NCBI GenBank assembly: GCA_947175455.1
Contig: CAMWMW010000016.1
Coordinates: 1 to 10,573, forward strand
DNA: 10,573 nucleotides
Source of the DNA: an uncultured Porphyromonadaceae bacterium
Lineage (GTDB): Bacteria > Bacteroidota > Bacteroidia > Bacteroidales > Muribaculaceae
Direction of reading: 5' to 3'
Numbering within the stretch: the stretch's first letter is position 1; each line of letters starts with the position of its first letter. Position numbers and translations under genes: made by a program. Of the stretch, positions 1 through 6,206 are shown piece by piece. Under the pieces are notes generated by a model. It searched no databases. It saw nothing but the letters and a program-made list of their open reading frames with translations, and was not told the DNA's origin.

Positions 1-1
1 C

Positions 2-301
2 ATACCGGGCGAATATGACCGGATTATTTTATATTGCGTATATCCCCATCTTCATGAACCTGTCGAGACATTACAATGGCTTTATAAAGTGTCGTTAAAA
101 AACGGAGGTCTGATTTCCATCGCTTTCCCTTCCGGACCTGAGTTCATTAACAATGTGCACAGGGAGAAACATTCCGAAAGCGACATTCTTCCATCAGCCG
201 ATGAACTTGCCCGCACCCTTCGACTCAACGGATTGGATGCGAGGGTGGCGCATTCCGACACAGGCAGTTATATCGTAAACATTTATAAGGAATCCGAATG
301 A
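2..301 (+). CDS. Class I SAM-dependent methyltransferase, C-terminal part (5' end outside window)
   Basis: The reading frame is open from the left edge and ends at TGA 299-301, giving 99 visible residues. The only early start-like codon, a GTG at 89, lies inside the conserved part, so the gene begins outside the window. The fragment has the end of a Rossmann methyltransferase: a 'YDRIILYCVYPH' strand, an 'LKNGGLISIAF' strand (the usual 'LkpGG.l.i' segment before beta-5), then 'INNVHREKH...DILPSADEL', and a final strand 'GSYIVNIYKE'. The 'IN..H....sD.LPs..el' pattern is typical of small class I methyltransferases annotated only by fold. The SAM-binding N-terminal motif is not in the window, so the substrate cannot be inferred. 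A hairpin terminator begins four bases after the stop, so it is probably the last gene of its transcript. Confidence 0.7.
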   Translation: MPGEYDRIILYCVYPHLHEPVETLQWLYKVSLKNGGLISIAFPSGPEFINNVHREKHSESDILPSADELARTLRLNGLDARVAHSDTGSYIVNIYKESE

Positions 302-304
302 TAT

Positions 305-331
305 GTCATGACGAATTCCGTCATGGCTTTT
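305..331 (+). terminator. Rho-independent terminator after the methyltransferase gene
   Basis: A 9-bp stem (305-313 with 319-327; one G-T wobble) encloses a 5-base loop AATTC and is followed by TTTT and an AT-rich run. It starts just after the methyltransferase stop codon. It also argues that the nitroreductase starts at 361, because an earlier ATG at 298 would translate through this hairpin. Confidence 0.6.
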
Positions 332-360
332 ATAATATTTCTATAATACTCTTTTTTAAC

Positions 361-996
361 ATGAAATTCAAGAAACAGACCCTCTTTTCTCTCGCAATCG
401 CGGCTTCAGTCCTGGCATCCTGTTCTTCGAAACAGACCGAAAACACTGAAAACAACGCGGCGTTAGACAACATCATGACTCGCACAAGCATCCGCGCTTA
501 CACTGCCGATTCCATAAGCAAGGAAAACATCGAGACAATGCTCAAGGCGGCAATGGCAGCTCCTTCGGCAGGCAACAAACAACCCTGGCGTTTTGTGGTT
601 ATCGAGAACCGTGCCACTCTCGACAGCATCGGTGCCAATTTCGGATCAATGAAAATGGCTTCGCAAGCACCGCTTGGCATTGTGGTATGCGGTGATCTTG
701 AAGCCACTTTCCCCGAAGAGGGATGCGATTACTGGATTGAAGACACATCGGCGGCGATGGAAAATCTTCTTCTTGCCGCGCATTCAATAGGTCTGGGCGC
801 TGTATGGTGCGGAATATATCCCATGACCGACCGCGTGCAGGCATTCTCTGAAATGCTATCGCTTCCGGAAAACATAAGACCGATGGGTGTGGCGATAATC
901 GGTCATCCTCAGTCCGCTCAAGAACCCAAAGACAAATGGAATCCGGAATACGTGCATTACGAATCCTGGAAAAAATCAGAAGCCAAGGGTTTCTGA
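361..996 (+). CDS. Nitroreductase-family FMN enzyme with lipoprotein signal peptide
   Basis: This 211-residue protein begins with a Sec-type lipoprotein signal: K2-K5 basic residues, a hydrophobic stretch 8-18 and lipobox L18-A19-S20-C21. The mature part is a compact nitroreductase. It has the FMN-binding 'RTSIRAY' near 41-47, 'APSAGNKQPW' at 67-76, and 'AAMENLLLAAHSIGLGAVWCG' at 131-151, which is the helix and flavin-contact segment. Family members reduce nitro compounds, quinones or related substrates with NAD(P)H through FMN. No twin-arginine pair is present, so an FMN enzyme would be exported unfolded and loaded outside, unless the signal is not processed. The in-frame ATG at 298 is rejected because it adds 21 residues before the signal peptide and overlaps the terminator. 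The gene's 3' end overlaps that of tatC by 21 bp (convergent). The physiological substrate is unknown. Confidence 0.85.
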   Translation: MKFKKQTLFSLAIAASVLASCSSKQTENTENNAALDNIMTRTSIRAYTADSISKENIETMLKAAMAAPSAGNKQPWRFVVIENRATLDSIGANFGSMKMASQAPLGIVVCGDLEATFPEEGCDYWIEDTSAAMENLLLAAHSIGLGAVWCGIYPMTDRVQAFSEMLSLPENIRPMGVAIIGHPQSAQEPKDKWNPEYVHYESWKKSEAKGF

Positions 997-1800
997 CGAT
1001 AATTCAGAGGCACGGACGGTGCGGGCTGCCAGTTTCGCCACTATTATGCTTGCCTCGTAAAGCAGGCACATGGGCACAGACACAAGCATGAGCGTAAAGA
1101 CATCTGACGTGGGAGTGATTATGGCTGCGGCTACGAGTATGGCGACAATGGCGTGACGCCTGTATGTCACCAGCATCGAAGGTGTCAGCAATCCTGCCTT
1201 TGCAAGCATCCACGCAAGCACAGGCATCTCGCACACAATGCCCATGCATAACGAGAGCACCACCAACGTGCTCATATATGATTCAAGCGATATCATGTTG
1301 ACCACATCATCCGATACCTGATATGTGCCCAGAAACTGGAATGTCATGGGGAAAATGACAAGATAGCTCAGGGCTGCGCCTGTAATGAACATGACGTATG
1401 CACTTGTCACTATACCCACGGCGTATTTTCTCTCCCTCGCATAAAGTGCGGGTGAGACAAAAAGGAAAAGCTGATAGACAACATAGGGCGACGCGGCAAG
1501 AAAACCGGCGCAAAACGCCGTTTTCATATGTATGATGAATTGCTGCGCCAGCCCTGTGTTTATAAGTGCCACATCGGTTTTCATCTCATAGGGTATTCCG
1601 AACGAGACGCAGAGATCTGCAATCACTCCGTATGTGACAAAACCGGGATATTTAGGCGCAAGAACAAAAGCGAACAGTTCCTCCTTGAATACGAACGCGA
1701 CAATGCCACACAGCAGAATTACGGCAAATACCCGTAACAGAACACCGCGCAACACGTCAAGATGATCCCAGAAACTCTGTTTCTCTTCCTCTCTGCCCAT
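976..1800 (-). CDS. tatC: Sec-independent protein translocase TatC
   Basis: This 274-residue polytopic membrane protein is the receptor core of the twin-arginine translocase, which exports folded and cofactor-loaded proteins. The cytoplasmic N-terminal motif 'SFWDHLDVLR' (9-18) matches the signal-recognition 'H-L-x-x-L-R' element. Six hydrophobic segments are visible, at about 24-40, 89-114, 128-152, 176-200, 215-230 and 236-257. Glu191 in 'GIVCEMPVLAWML' corresponds to the conserved Glu of the second recognition patch (E170 in E. coli). 'IITPTSDVFTLMLVSVPMCLLYE' is the usual last signature. The first periplasmic loop (about 41-88) is long, as in Bacteroidetes TatC. ATG 1800 follows directly on the tatA stop codon (TAA then ATG, no spacer), so the two are translationally coupled. 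No tatB is present, as in minimal TatAC systems. Confidence 0.95.
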   Translation of the reverse strand: MGREEEKQSFWDHLDVLRGVLLRVFAVILLCGIVAFVFKEELFAFVLAPKYPGFVTYGVIADLCVSFGIPYEMKTDVALINTGLAQQFIIHMKTAFCAGFLAASPYVVYQLFLFVSPALYARERKYAVGIVTSAYVMFITGAALSYLVIFPMTFQFLGTYQVSDDVVNMISLESYMSTLVVLSLCMGIVCEMPVLAWMLAKAGLLTPSMLVTYRRHAIVAILVAAAIITPTSDVFTLMLVSVPMCLLYEASIIVAKLAARTVRASELSSETLGF

Positions 1801-1992
1801 TTATTTGTCTTTGTCTGTATCCTTTATGTCTTTCTCGATATCGTTCATTCCTTCTTTGAACGAACGGACACCCTTGCCAAGACCTTTCATCAGTTCTGGT
1901 ATTTTCTTTCCTCCGAAAAACAGAAGAACCACAAGCACAATCACAAGCACCTCCGACATTCCGAGGCCCCCTATGAAAAGAAGTGTATTCAT
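1801..1992 (-). CDS. tatA: Sec-independent protein translocase TatA
   Basis: This 63-residue protein forms the pore or membrane-thinning component of the Tat translocase. It has a short periplasmic N-terminus and one membrane segment at about 12-25 ('[14 protein letters not shown]'). The diagnostic hinge '[23 protein letters not shown]' begins the amphipathic helix, and the tail is highly charged (D/K-rich). The length is at the short end for TatA. It lies 41 bp downstream of the aldo/keto reductase stop on the same strand and abuts tatC. Without a TatB in the window, it probably serves both TatA and TatB roles, as in other minimal TatAC systems (family knowledge). The region before the start is A/T-rich with no strong Shine-Dalgarno, as is usual in Bacteroidetes. 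Confidence 0.95.
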   Translation of the reverse strand: MNTLLFIGGLGMSEVLVIVLVVLLFFGGKKIPELMKGLGKGVRSFKEGMNDIEKDIKDTDKDK

Positions 1993-2033
1993 TTAAATTC
2001 AAATTTTTATTTCAATTAATCTGTAAAAACTGT

Positions 2034-3431
2034 TCAGACTTCACGTTTGAGACGCTCCACCACCCCGTTTATGCGATGCAGTTCTGCCGAAATATCAATC
2101 GACTTAGTGCAATGCGGCGCAAATTGTCCGCACCCAATGCAATGGCTTGCCTGACGAAGCCCTGGCACACTGCGGTCGTATCCTATCAGAAACGCCCGGC
2201 GCGCCTCTCTGTAGTTCTCGCTCTGTCGCGAGGCGGGCACATTGCCTTCGTTGATACATTTGTTGTAATGCAACAGTATCGATGGTATGTCAAGCCCGTA
2301 AGGACATGGCATGCAGTATTTGCAGTCGTTGCAGGGCACTGTCGGATACTGCATCATCAGATCTGCCGTCTCGTATAGAAACGCATTGTCTTCATCAGTA
2401 AGCGGCTTAAGCGGACAGAAAGAACGGAGATTGTCTTCAAGATGTTCCTTGTAGGTCATTCCGCTGAGCACGGTAAGCACATCCGGATGAGACCCGGCAT
2501 AACGGAATGCCCATGACGCCACACTCCTTTCCGGCTCTCGCTGCTTGAGACGGCTCACAATATGATCAGGCACATTCGACAGTCGTCCTCCGAGCAAAGG
2601 CTCCATGATGATTGCCGGAATATCACGGCGGGCGAGTTCGTTATAGAGATATTCGGCATTGGTGTTACGCTCGTTTACCTCTTTGGCATGTTTCCAGTCT
2701 ACATAATTAAGCTGGATCTGCACGAAATCCCACTTGTATTCATCATGTCTCGATAAAAGATGATCAAACACCGCTATGTCGCCGTGATATGAAAATCCAA
2801 GATTCCGGATTCTGCCGGCTTCACGCTCTTTCATAAGAAAATCAAGAACGCCGTTGTCTATATATCTCTTGTTGAATTCATCCATGCCGTCGCTGCCCAT
2901 ACCTACGCCATGCAGCAGCATGTAGTCTATATAGTCGGTCTGCAGCTCTTTTAACGAGTTGCGATACATCGCCAGAGATGCCTCCCGGCTCCAGGTGGAT
3001 GGAGCGAAATTCGAGAGTTTAGTGGCAATGTAATAGCTTTCACGCGGATGACGACTCAACGCAGTGCCTGTGGCTCCCTCGGAACGCCCTTTGCAATATG
3101 CCGGCGATGTGTCGAAATAATTCACTCCGTGACGAATCGCTGTATCGACAAGGTCGTTGATTGCCTCTTGATCAAGTTCATCACCTCCGTCACGACCGCT
3201 TTCTTTCGATACCGTGGGCCATCTCATGCACCCGTAACCAAGAAGAGAGACTTTCTCTCCTGTCTTGGGATTGACACGATAGGTCATTTTGTCTTCCGGT
3301 ATATCTCCCGTAATACCGTTGTCAGTCGAGACCTTTTTTGCCGCTTTCTCGCATCCGGCAAACGCAAGTCCCGCCACTGATGCCCCGAGTCCGAGCCGTT
3401 TCAAAAAATCTCTTCTGTTTATATTGCTCAT
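2034..3431 (-). CDS. Tat-exported lipoprotein aldo/keto reductase with C-terminal Fe-S domain
   Basis: This is a 465-residue protein. The start at 3431 is chosen because it puts the signal at the very N-terminus and is preceded by AAAGAG; the frame stays open for 81 further codons upstream, but these run over the end of the neighbouring gene. 'NRRDFLK' (5-11) is a textbook twin-arginine motif, followed by a mild hydrophobic stretch and a lipobox-like 'FAGC' with Cys27. The aldo/keto reductase barrel follows, with catalytic tetrad candidates D107, Y112, K138 and H174 and a C-terminal cofactor segment 'VLSGMTYKEHLEDNL'. Residues 367-376 'CNDCKYCMPC' and 431-441 'CIGCGQFAPHC' form a ferredoxin-type domain known from Fe-S aldo/keto reductases. 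The usual third Cys of the second motif is Phe437, so seven rather than eight ligands are visible. It sits directly upstream of tatA and tatC, which would export it. Its substrate and periplasmic electron donor are unknown. Confidence 0.88.
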   Translation of the reverse strand: MSNINRRDFLKRLGLGASVAGLAFAGCEKAAKKVSTDNGITGDIPEDKMTYRVNPKTGEKVSLLGYGCMRWPTVSKESGRDGGDELDQEAINDLVDTAIRHGVNYFDTSPAYCKGRSEGATGTALSRHPRESYYIATKLSNFAPSTWSREASLAMYRNSLKELQTDYIDYMLLHGVGMGSDGMDEFNKRYIDNGVLDFLMKEREAGRIRNLGFSYHGDIAVFDHLLSRHDEYKWDFVQIQLNYVDWKHAKEVNERNTNAEYLYNELARRDIPAIIMEPLLGGRLSNVPDHIVSRLKQREPERSVASWAFRYAGSHPDVLTVLSGMTYKEHLEDNLRSFCPLKPLTDEDNAFLYETADLMMQYPTVPCNDCKYCMPCPYGLDIPSILLHYNKCINEGNVPASRQSENYREARRAFLIGYDRSVPGLRQASHCIGCGQFAPHCTKSIDISAELHRINGVVERLKREV

Positions 3432-3475
3432 AATCTCTTTGTTTTCAATGATTCGATAAATACAATAATCTCCAT

Positions 3476-4966
3476 TTATATAATACGGTGACGTTCGTTG
3501 CCTTCGACATAAATGGCACTGAACGGACGCGACGGACACAGATTCTCGCATGCCCCGCAACCGATACACCTCTCCGTATTCACAACCGGTATCTTGCGTG
3601 ATTCCGGATCCGATGCAGATGACGCAACCATGGTTATGGCTCCGACAGGACAATGGCGGGCACAGTTGCCGCACTCCACACCATCTGTAAGGGGAATGCA
3701 GTTCTCTTTTACCCAGATTGCCCTTCCGATCTGCACTGAAGATTTTTCAGCTTTATCTATTTTTACGATAGCACCTGCCGGACACACCTCGGAGCACCGC
3801 GTGCATTCCGGACGGCAATAACCTCTCTCATATGAGGATTCAGGCTGCATAAGCGTGGAAAGGTCGGATGACGGGCGCAAAACCCCGTTCGGACAAGATG
3901 CCACACAAAGCTGACAGGCGGTGCAATGATCTGTAAGATTCTTTATACTTTTGGCTCCGGGCGGAACTATACGTGTTTTCCTCTCCGGCTTCTTTTTGTC
4001 TACGATAACTGCAAGACCGCCATCAACGGTTTTTTCCTGAGCGTTAAGTGCGGCGGTTGTGGCGATAGCAGCTGCCATACCGAGAAACTGTCTGCGCGAA
4101 CCGTCAACCATCGGGTCTTTATTCTCCGACACTACCTTACCTGACACCTGCCTCTTATAAGTGTAAGATATGGCACCTTTATTGCATTTTCCTATACAGT
4201 CGAAACAGGTTACGCAACGGGAATAGTCAATCTTGTGTTCCTTGCTGCTGATACAGGCTGCCTTACAGTTTCTCGCGCATAGACCGCAACCGTTACACTT
4301 AGTGGTGTCGATGACTGGTCGTAAAATTGAATATTTCGATATAAGACCAAGCAATGTTCCTACCGGGCATATTGTATTGCAGTAAGTCCTGCCGTTACGC
4401 CATGCAAGATAACCGAGAATCACAAGAGTCACCACAGCCACACCGAGCGTGACTCCGCTTCTGATCCACACGTCAACGTTATAGAAAGCATAACTGTTGT
4501 GTTTCTCTGCCCACACTGCAAGTAGATTGTTGCCCCACGCCACTAAAGGAGCTATCAGCGTCTGGGCTATTCTCCCATAGGCACTGTAGGGGGCAAGAAG
4601 AACAACCACGGAACTGATGCCTGCCAATATCGCCAGAAGCATTACCGCCAGCAGGACATACCTCAGGATATTTCTTGCCGGTGAATAGGAATAACGGTTC
4701 TTCTTACTCTTCTTGCCAAAGAAGGCGAATACATCCTGCATCACACCAAGAGGACATATCACAGAGCAATAGACACGTCCGAAAAGGAGTGTCAGCGCCA
4801 CCAGACCGCCCACTACTCCGAAATTGAGCGCAAGCAAAGCCGGCAGGAACTGGATTTTAGCCATCCATCCTAACCAGACATGCGCAAGACCTGTAAAGTC
4901 AACGAACAGAAGTGTGACAAACAATAAGCTTATCACAGCAAGTGTTACTCTAATTTTTTTCAACAT
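3476..4966 (-). CDS. NapH-like membrane polyferredoxin fused via an internal Tat signal to a NapG-like ferredoxin
   Basis: This is a 496-residue fusion. The N-terminal half resembles NapH. It has four membrane segments (about 5-25, 44-63, 101-124, 170-190), two 'GRxYCxxICPxG' motifs (C67/C71, C196/C200), and two ferredoxin motifs (C224, 227, 230, 234 and C251, 254, 257, 261). The loop at 84-100 is strongly basic, so positive-inside topology leaves the ferredoxin part in the cytoplasm. Residues 290-309 then form a twin-arginine signal: 'SRRQFLG', a short Ala-rich core, and a possible cleavage site after A309. The C-terminal half resembles NapG, with four [4Fe-4S] motifs (C348-358; C384-395; C423 with 432-439; C467-477). 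NapGH oxidises quinol in other bacteria, so quinol-to-periplasm electron transfer is the likely role, by inference. It lies 44 bp upstream of the Tat-signal reductase. I know this layout only from proteins annotated '4Fe-4S binding', with no assigned function. Confidence 0.85.
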   Translation of the reverse strand: MLKKIRVTLAVISLLFVTLLFVDFTGLAHVWLGWMAKIQFLPALLALNFGVVGGLVALTLLFGRVYCSVICPLGVMQDVFAFFGKKSKKNRYSYSPARNILRYVLLAVMLLAILAGISSVVVLLAPYSAYGRIAQTLIAPLVAWGNNLLAVWAEKHNSYAFYNVDVWIRSGVTLGVAVVTLVILGYLAWRNGRTYCNTICPVGTLLGLISKYSILRPVIDTTKCNGCGLCARNCKAACISSKEHKIDYSRCVTCFDCIGKCNKGAISYTYKRQVSGKVVSENKDPMVDGSRRQFLGMAAAIATTAALNAQEKTVDGGLAVIVDKKKPERKTRIVPPGAKSIKNLTDHCTACQLCVASCPNGVLRPSSDLSTLMQPESSYERGYCRPECTRCSEVCPAGAIVKIDKAEKSSVQIGRAIWVKENCIPLTDGVECGNCARHCPVGAITMVASSASDPESRKIPVVNTERCIGCGACENLCPSRPFSAIYVEGNERHRII

Positions 4967-5017
4967 AGCCCGAAAGTATTACGTTTCTAAAATTTCTAAT
5001 TATGATGTGATTGAAAC

Positions 5018-5044
5018 TTTTTTCAAAGTCATTTTTTCAAAGTC
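5018..5044 (-). repeat. Two tandem 13-bp direct repeats in the leader of the polyferredoxin/Tat operon
   Basis: GACTTTGAAAAAA (minus-strand sense) occurs at 5044-5032 and again at 5030-5018, one base apart, so the period is 14 bp. Each copy also contains TGACTTTG or CGACTTTG, one or two mismatches from the Bacteroidetes -7 box. The repeats lie between the best promoter box (5094-5101) and the start codon at 4966, so they would fall inside the 5' untranslated region. They may be regulator sites or just duplicated AT-rich DNA. Confidence 0.6.
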
Positions 5045-5093
5045 GTTTTAATTCCCCGATTAGGATTCATTCAGTCAACTTTTTCTTCAAATG

Positions 5094-5101
5094 CAAAAAT
5101 A
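5094..5101 (-). promoter_or_regulatory. Probable Bacteroidetes -7 box (TATTTTTG) for the polyferredoxin-AKR-tatA-tatC operon
   Basis: The minus strand reads TATTTTTG, a full match to the Bacteroidetes primary sigma -7 consensus TAnnTTTG. The -33 region about 20 bases upstream (near 5122-5125) matches only weakly (AATG). It would start transcription near 5087, giving a leader of about 120 nt that contains the tandem 13-bp repeats. It lies in the 166-bp gap between the homocysteine methyltransferase stop and the polyferredoxin start. Confidence 0.45.
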
Positions 5102-5132
5102 ATATGAAAATTCCAATAAAACATTACCATTT

Positions 5133-6095
5133 TTACCGTTCATTTAACCAAAATGCCTTAAGCATCCGTATATGAGCCGTGGTTGTGCCGCAACATCCCC
5201 CGACGATGTTCAGCAGACGGTCGGCAAGCAGTGGACTGATACTTTCTGCAAACATCTGCGGAGTGACACCATAATTGCCGGTTTCATCAGGATGCCCCGC
5301 ATTGGGATAGTAAATCAATGGAAATGATGAAAAAGTTGCAAGTCGCCTTATATAGGGGTTTATCCTCTCAGGGGCGTCCGAACAGTTCAGACCTATTGCC
5401 AATGGCGAAAAATCCGACATTGCCGCGACAAATGACTCCAACGTATGACCGGAATACATTCTTCCGGTTTTCCCGGAAATGGAAACAGATGCAATATACG
5501 GCACTTCTCTGTGAAGCTTTTCACATGCAAGACAAATTCCCGTGATAGCGGCACGGACATTTTCGAGATCGTACATAGTCTCGGCAAGTATCACGTCGGC
5601 ACCACCCTCTATCAACCCTTCCGCCTGCTCCTCAAACACATCGACAAGTGTATCGAAATCCACTGTGCGACATCCGTCTATCGCCTTATTCCCGGACAAT
5701 GACGATGAAAAAGCTGTAGGACCCATGGCTCCTGCCACAAAACACCGCCTGCCGGGATTCTCTCTCATGAACCGATCCGCCTCGACTCTTGCAAGCCGTG
5801 TGGAAACAATATTGAGCTGAACGATACTTCCGTAATTGCAGTATCCCGATTGCGAAAGCCGGTTGGAATTAAATGTGTTTGTCTCAATAATATCCGCTCC
5901 GGCTTCAAGCCACGACCTGTGCATACGTGCCACAAGCTCCGGATGCGTGACCGACAACATATCGGGATTGACGGCACAAGGCATCAGTCGCCGGAGTTCA
6001 ACACCCGTAGATCCGTCCAGGAGCAGCACCCTTCGGGACATCTCATCCTGCAACGATGCGACTCCGCTTATATCTTCTGTTTTGAGATTGCACAT
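5133..6095 (-). CDS. Stand-alone homocysteine S-methyltransferase domain protein
   Basis: This 320-residue protein matches the homocysteine-binding barrel (N-terminal module of MetH; also MmuM and BHMT). The order of motifs is 'LLLDGSTGVELRR' (24-36), 'AGADIIETNTFNSN' (65-78), 'GAMGPTAFSSSLSG' (122-135), 'GGADVILAETMYDLEN' (164-179), 'SVSISGKTGRMYSG' (203-216), 'GLNCS' with C238, 'YPNAG' (263-267) and 'GGCCGTTTAHI' with C301 and C302. C238/C301/C302 are the expected zinc ligands that activate homocysteine thiolate. The folate, cobalamin and activation domains of full MetH are absent, so the methyl donor is not shown; S-methylmethionine or a separate corrinoid partner are both possible. The ATG at 6095 is chosen over a TTG at 6149 because a promoter lies between them. 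It has its own promoter and is divergent from pncB. Confidence 0.88.
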   Translation of the reverse strand: MCNLKTEDISGVASLQDEMSRRVLLLDGSTGVELRRLMPCAVNPDMLSVTHPELVARMHRSWLEAGADIIETNTFNSNRLSQSGYCNYGSIVQLNIVSTRLARVEADRFMRENPGRRCFVAGAMGPTAFSSSLSGNKAIDGCRTVDFDTLVDVFEEQAEGLIEGGADVILAETMYDLENVRAAITGICLACEKLHREVPYIASVSISGKTGRMYSGHTLESFVAAMSDFSPLAIGLNCSDAPERINPYIRRLATFSSFPLIYYPNAGHPDETGNYGVTPQMFAESISPLLADRLLNIVGGCCGTTTAHIRMLKAFWLNER

Positions 6096-6118
6096 AATCA
6101 GCAAAGCTTCCGTTGATG

Positions 6119-6150
6119 CAAAATTAGAAAAATTAATCAAATGACCCAAA
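6119..6150 (-). promoter_or_regulatory. Bacteroidetes-type promoter of the homocysteine methyltransferase gene
   Basis: On the minus strand, TTTG (6150-6147) and TAATTTTG (6126-6119) are separated by 20 bases, matching the Bacteroidetes -33 TTTG / -7 TAnnTTTG consensus exactly in sequence and spacing. The predicted transcript start is near 6112, which leaves about 17 nt before the ATG at 6095. This settles the start codon, because the upstream TTG at 6149 would not be transcribed. Confidence 0.7.
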
Positions 6151-6206
6151 CGCCTTTGTCATACGTTTAAGGTATAAACCCATTAGTAAGTCAAAATTGT
6201 TGGAAT

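Noticed and set aside
298..360. Upstream ATG at 298 (ATGA overlap with the methyltransferase stop) as the nitroreductase start
   Set aside because: It would place 21 residues before a normal lipoprotein signal peptide and read through the hairpin terminator at 305-331; ATG 361 puts the signal at the N-terminus.
3432..3674. 81-codon upstream extension of the aldo/keto reductase frame
   Set aside because: It runs antiphase over the 3' end of the polyferredoxin gene, looks low in conservation (Cys/Ser/Arg-rich), and would bury the Tat signal internally.
6096..6149. TTG at 6149 as the start of the homocysteine methyltransferase
   Set aside because: It falls inside the -33 element of an exact Bacteroidetes promoter whose transcript would begin near 6112; ATG 6095 is downstream of it.
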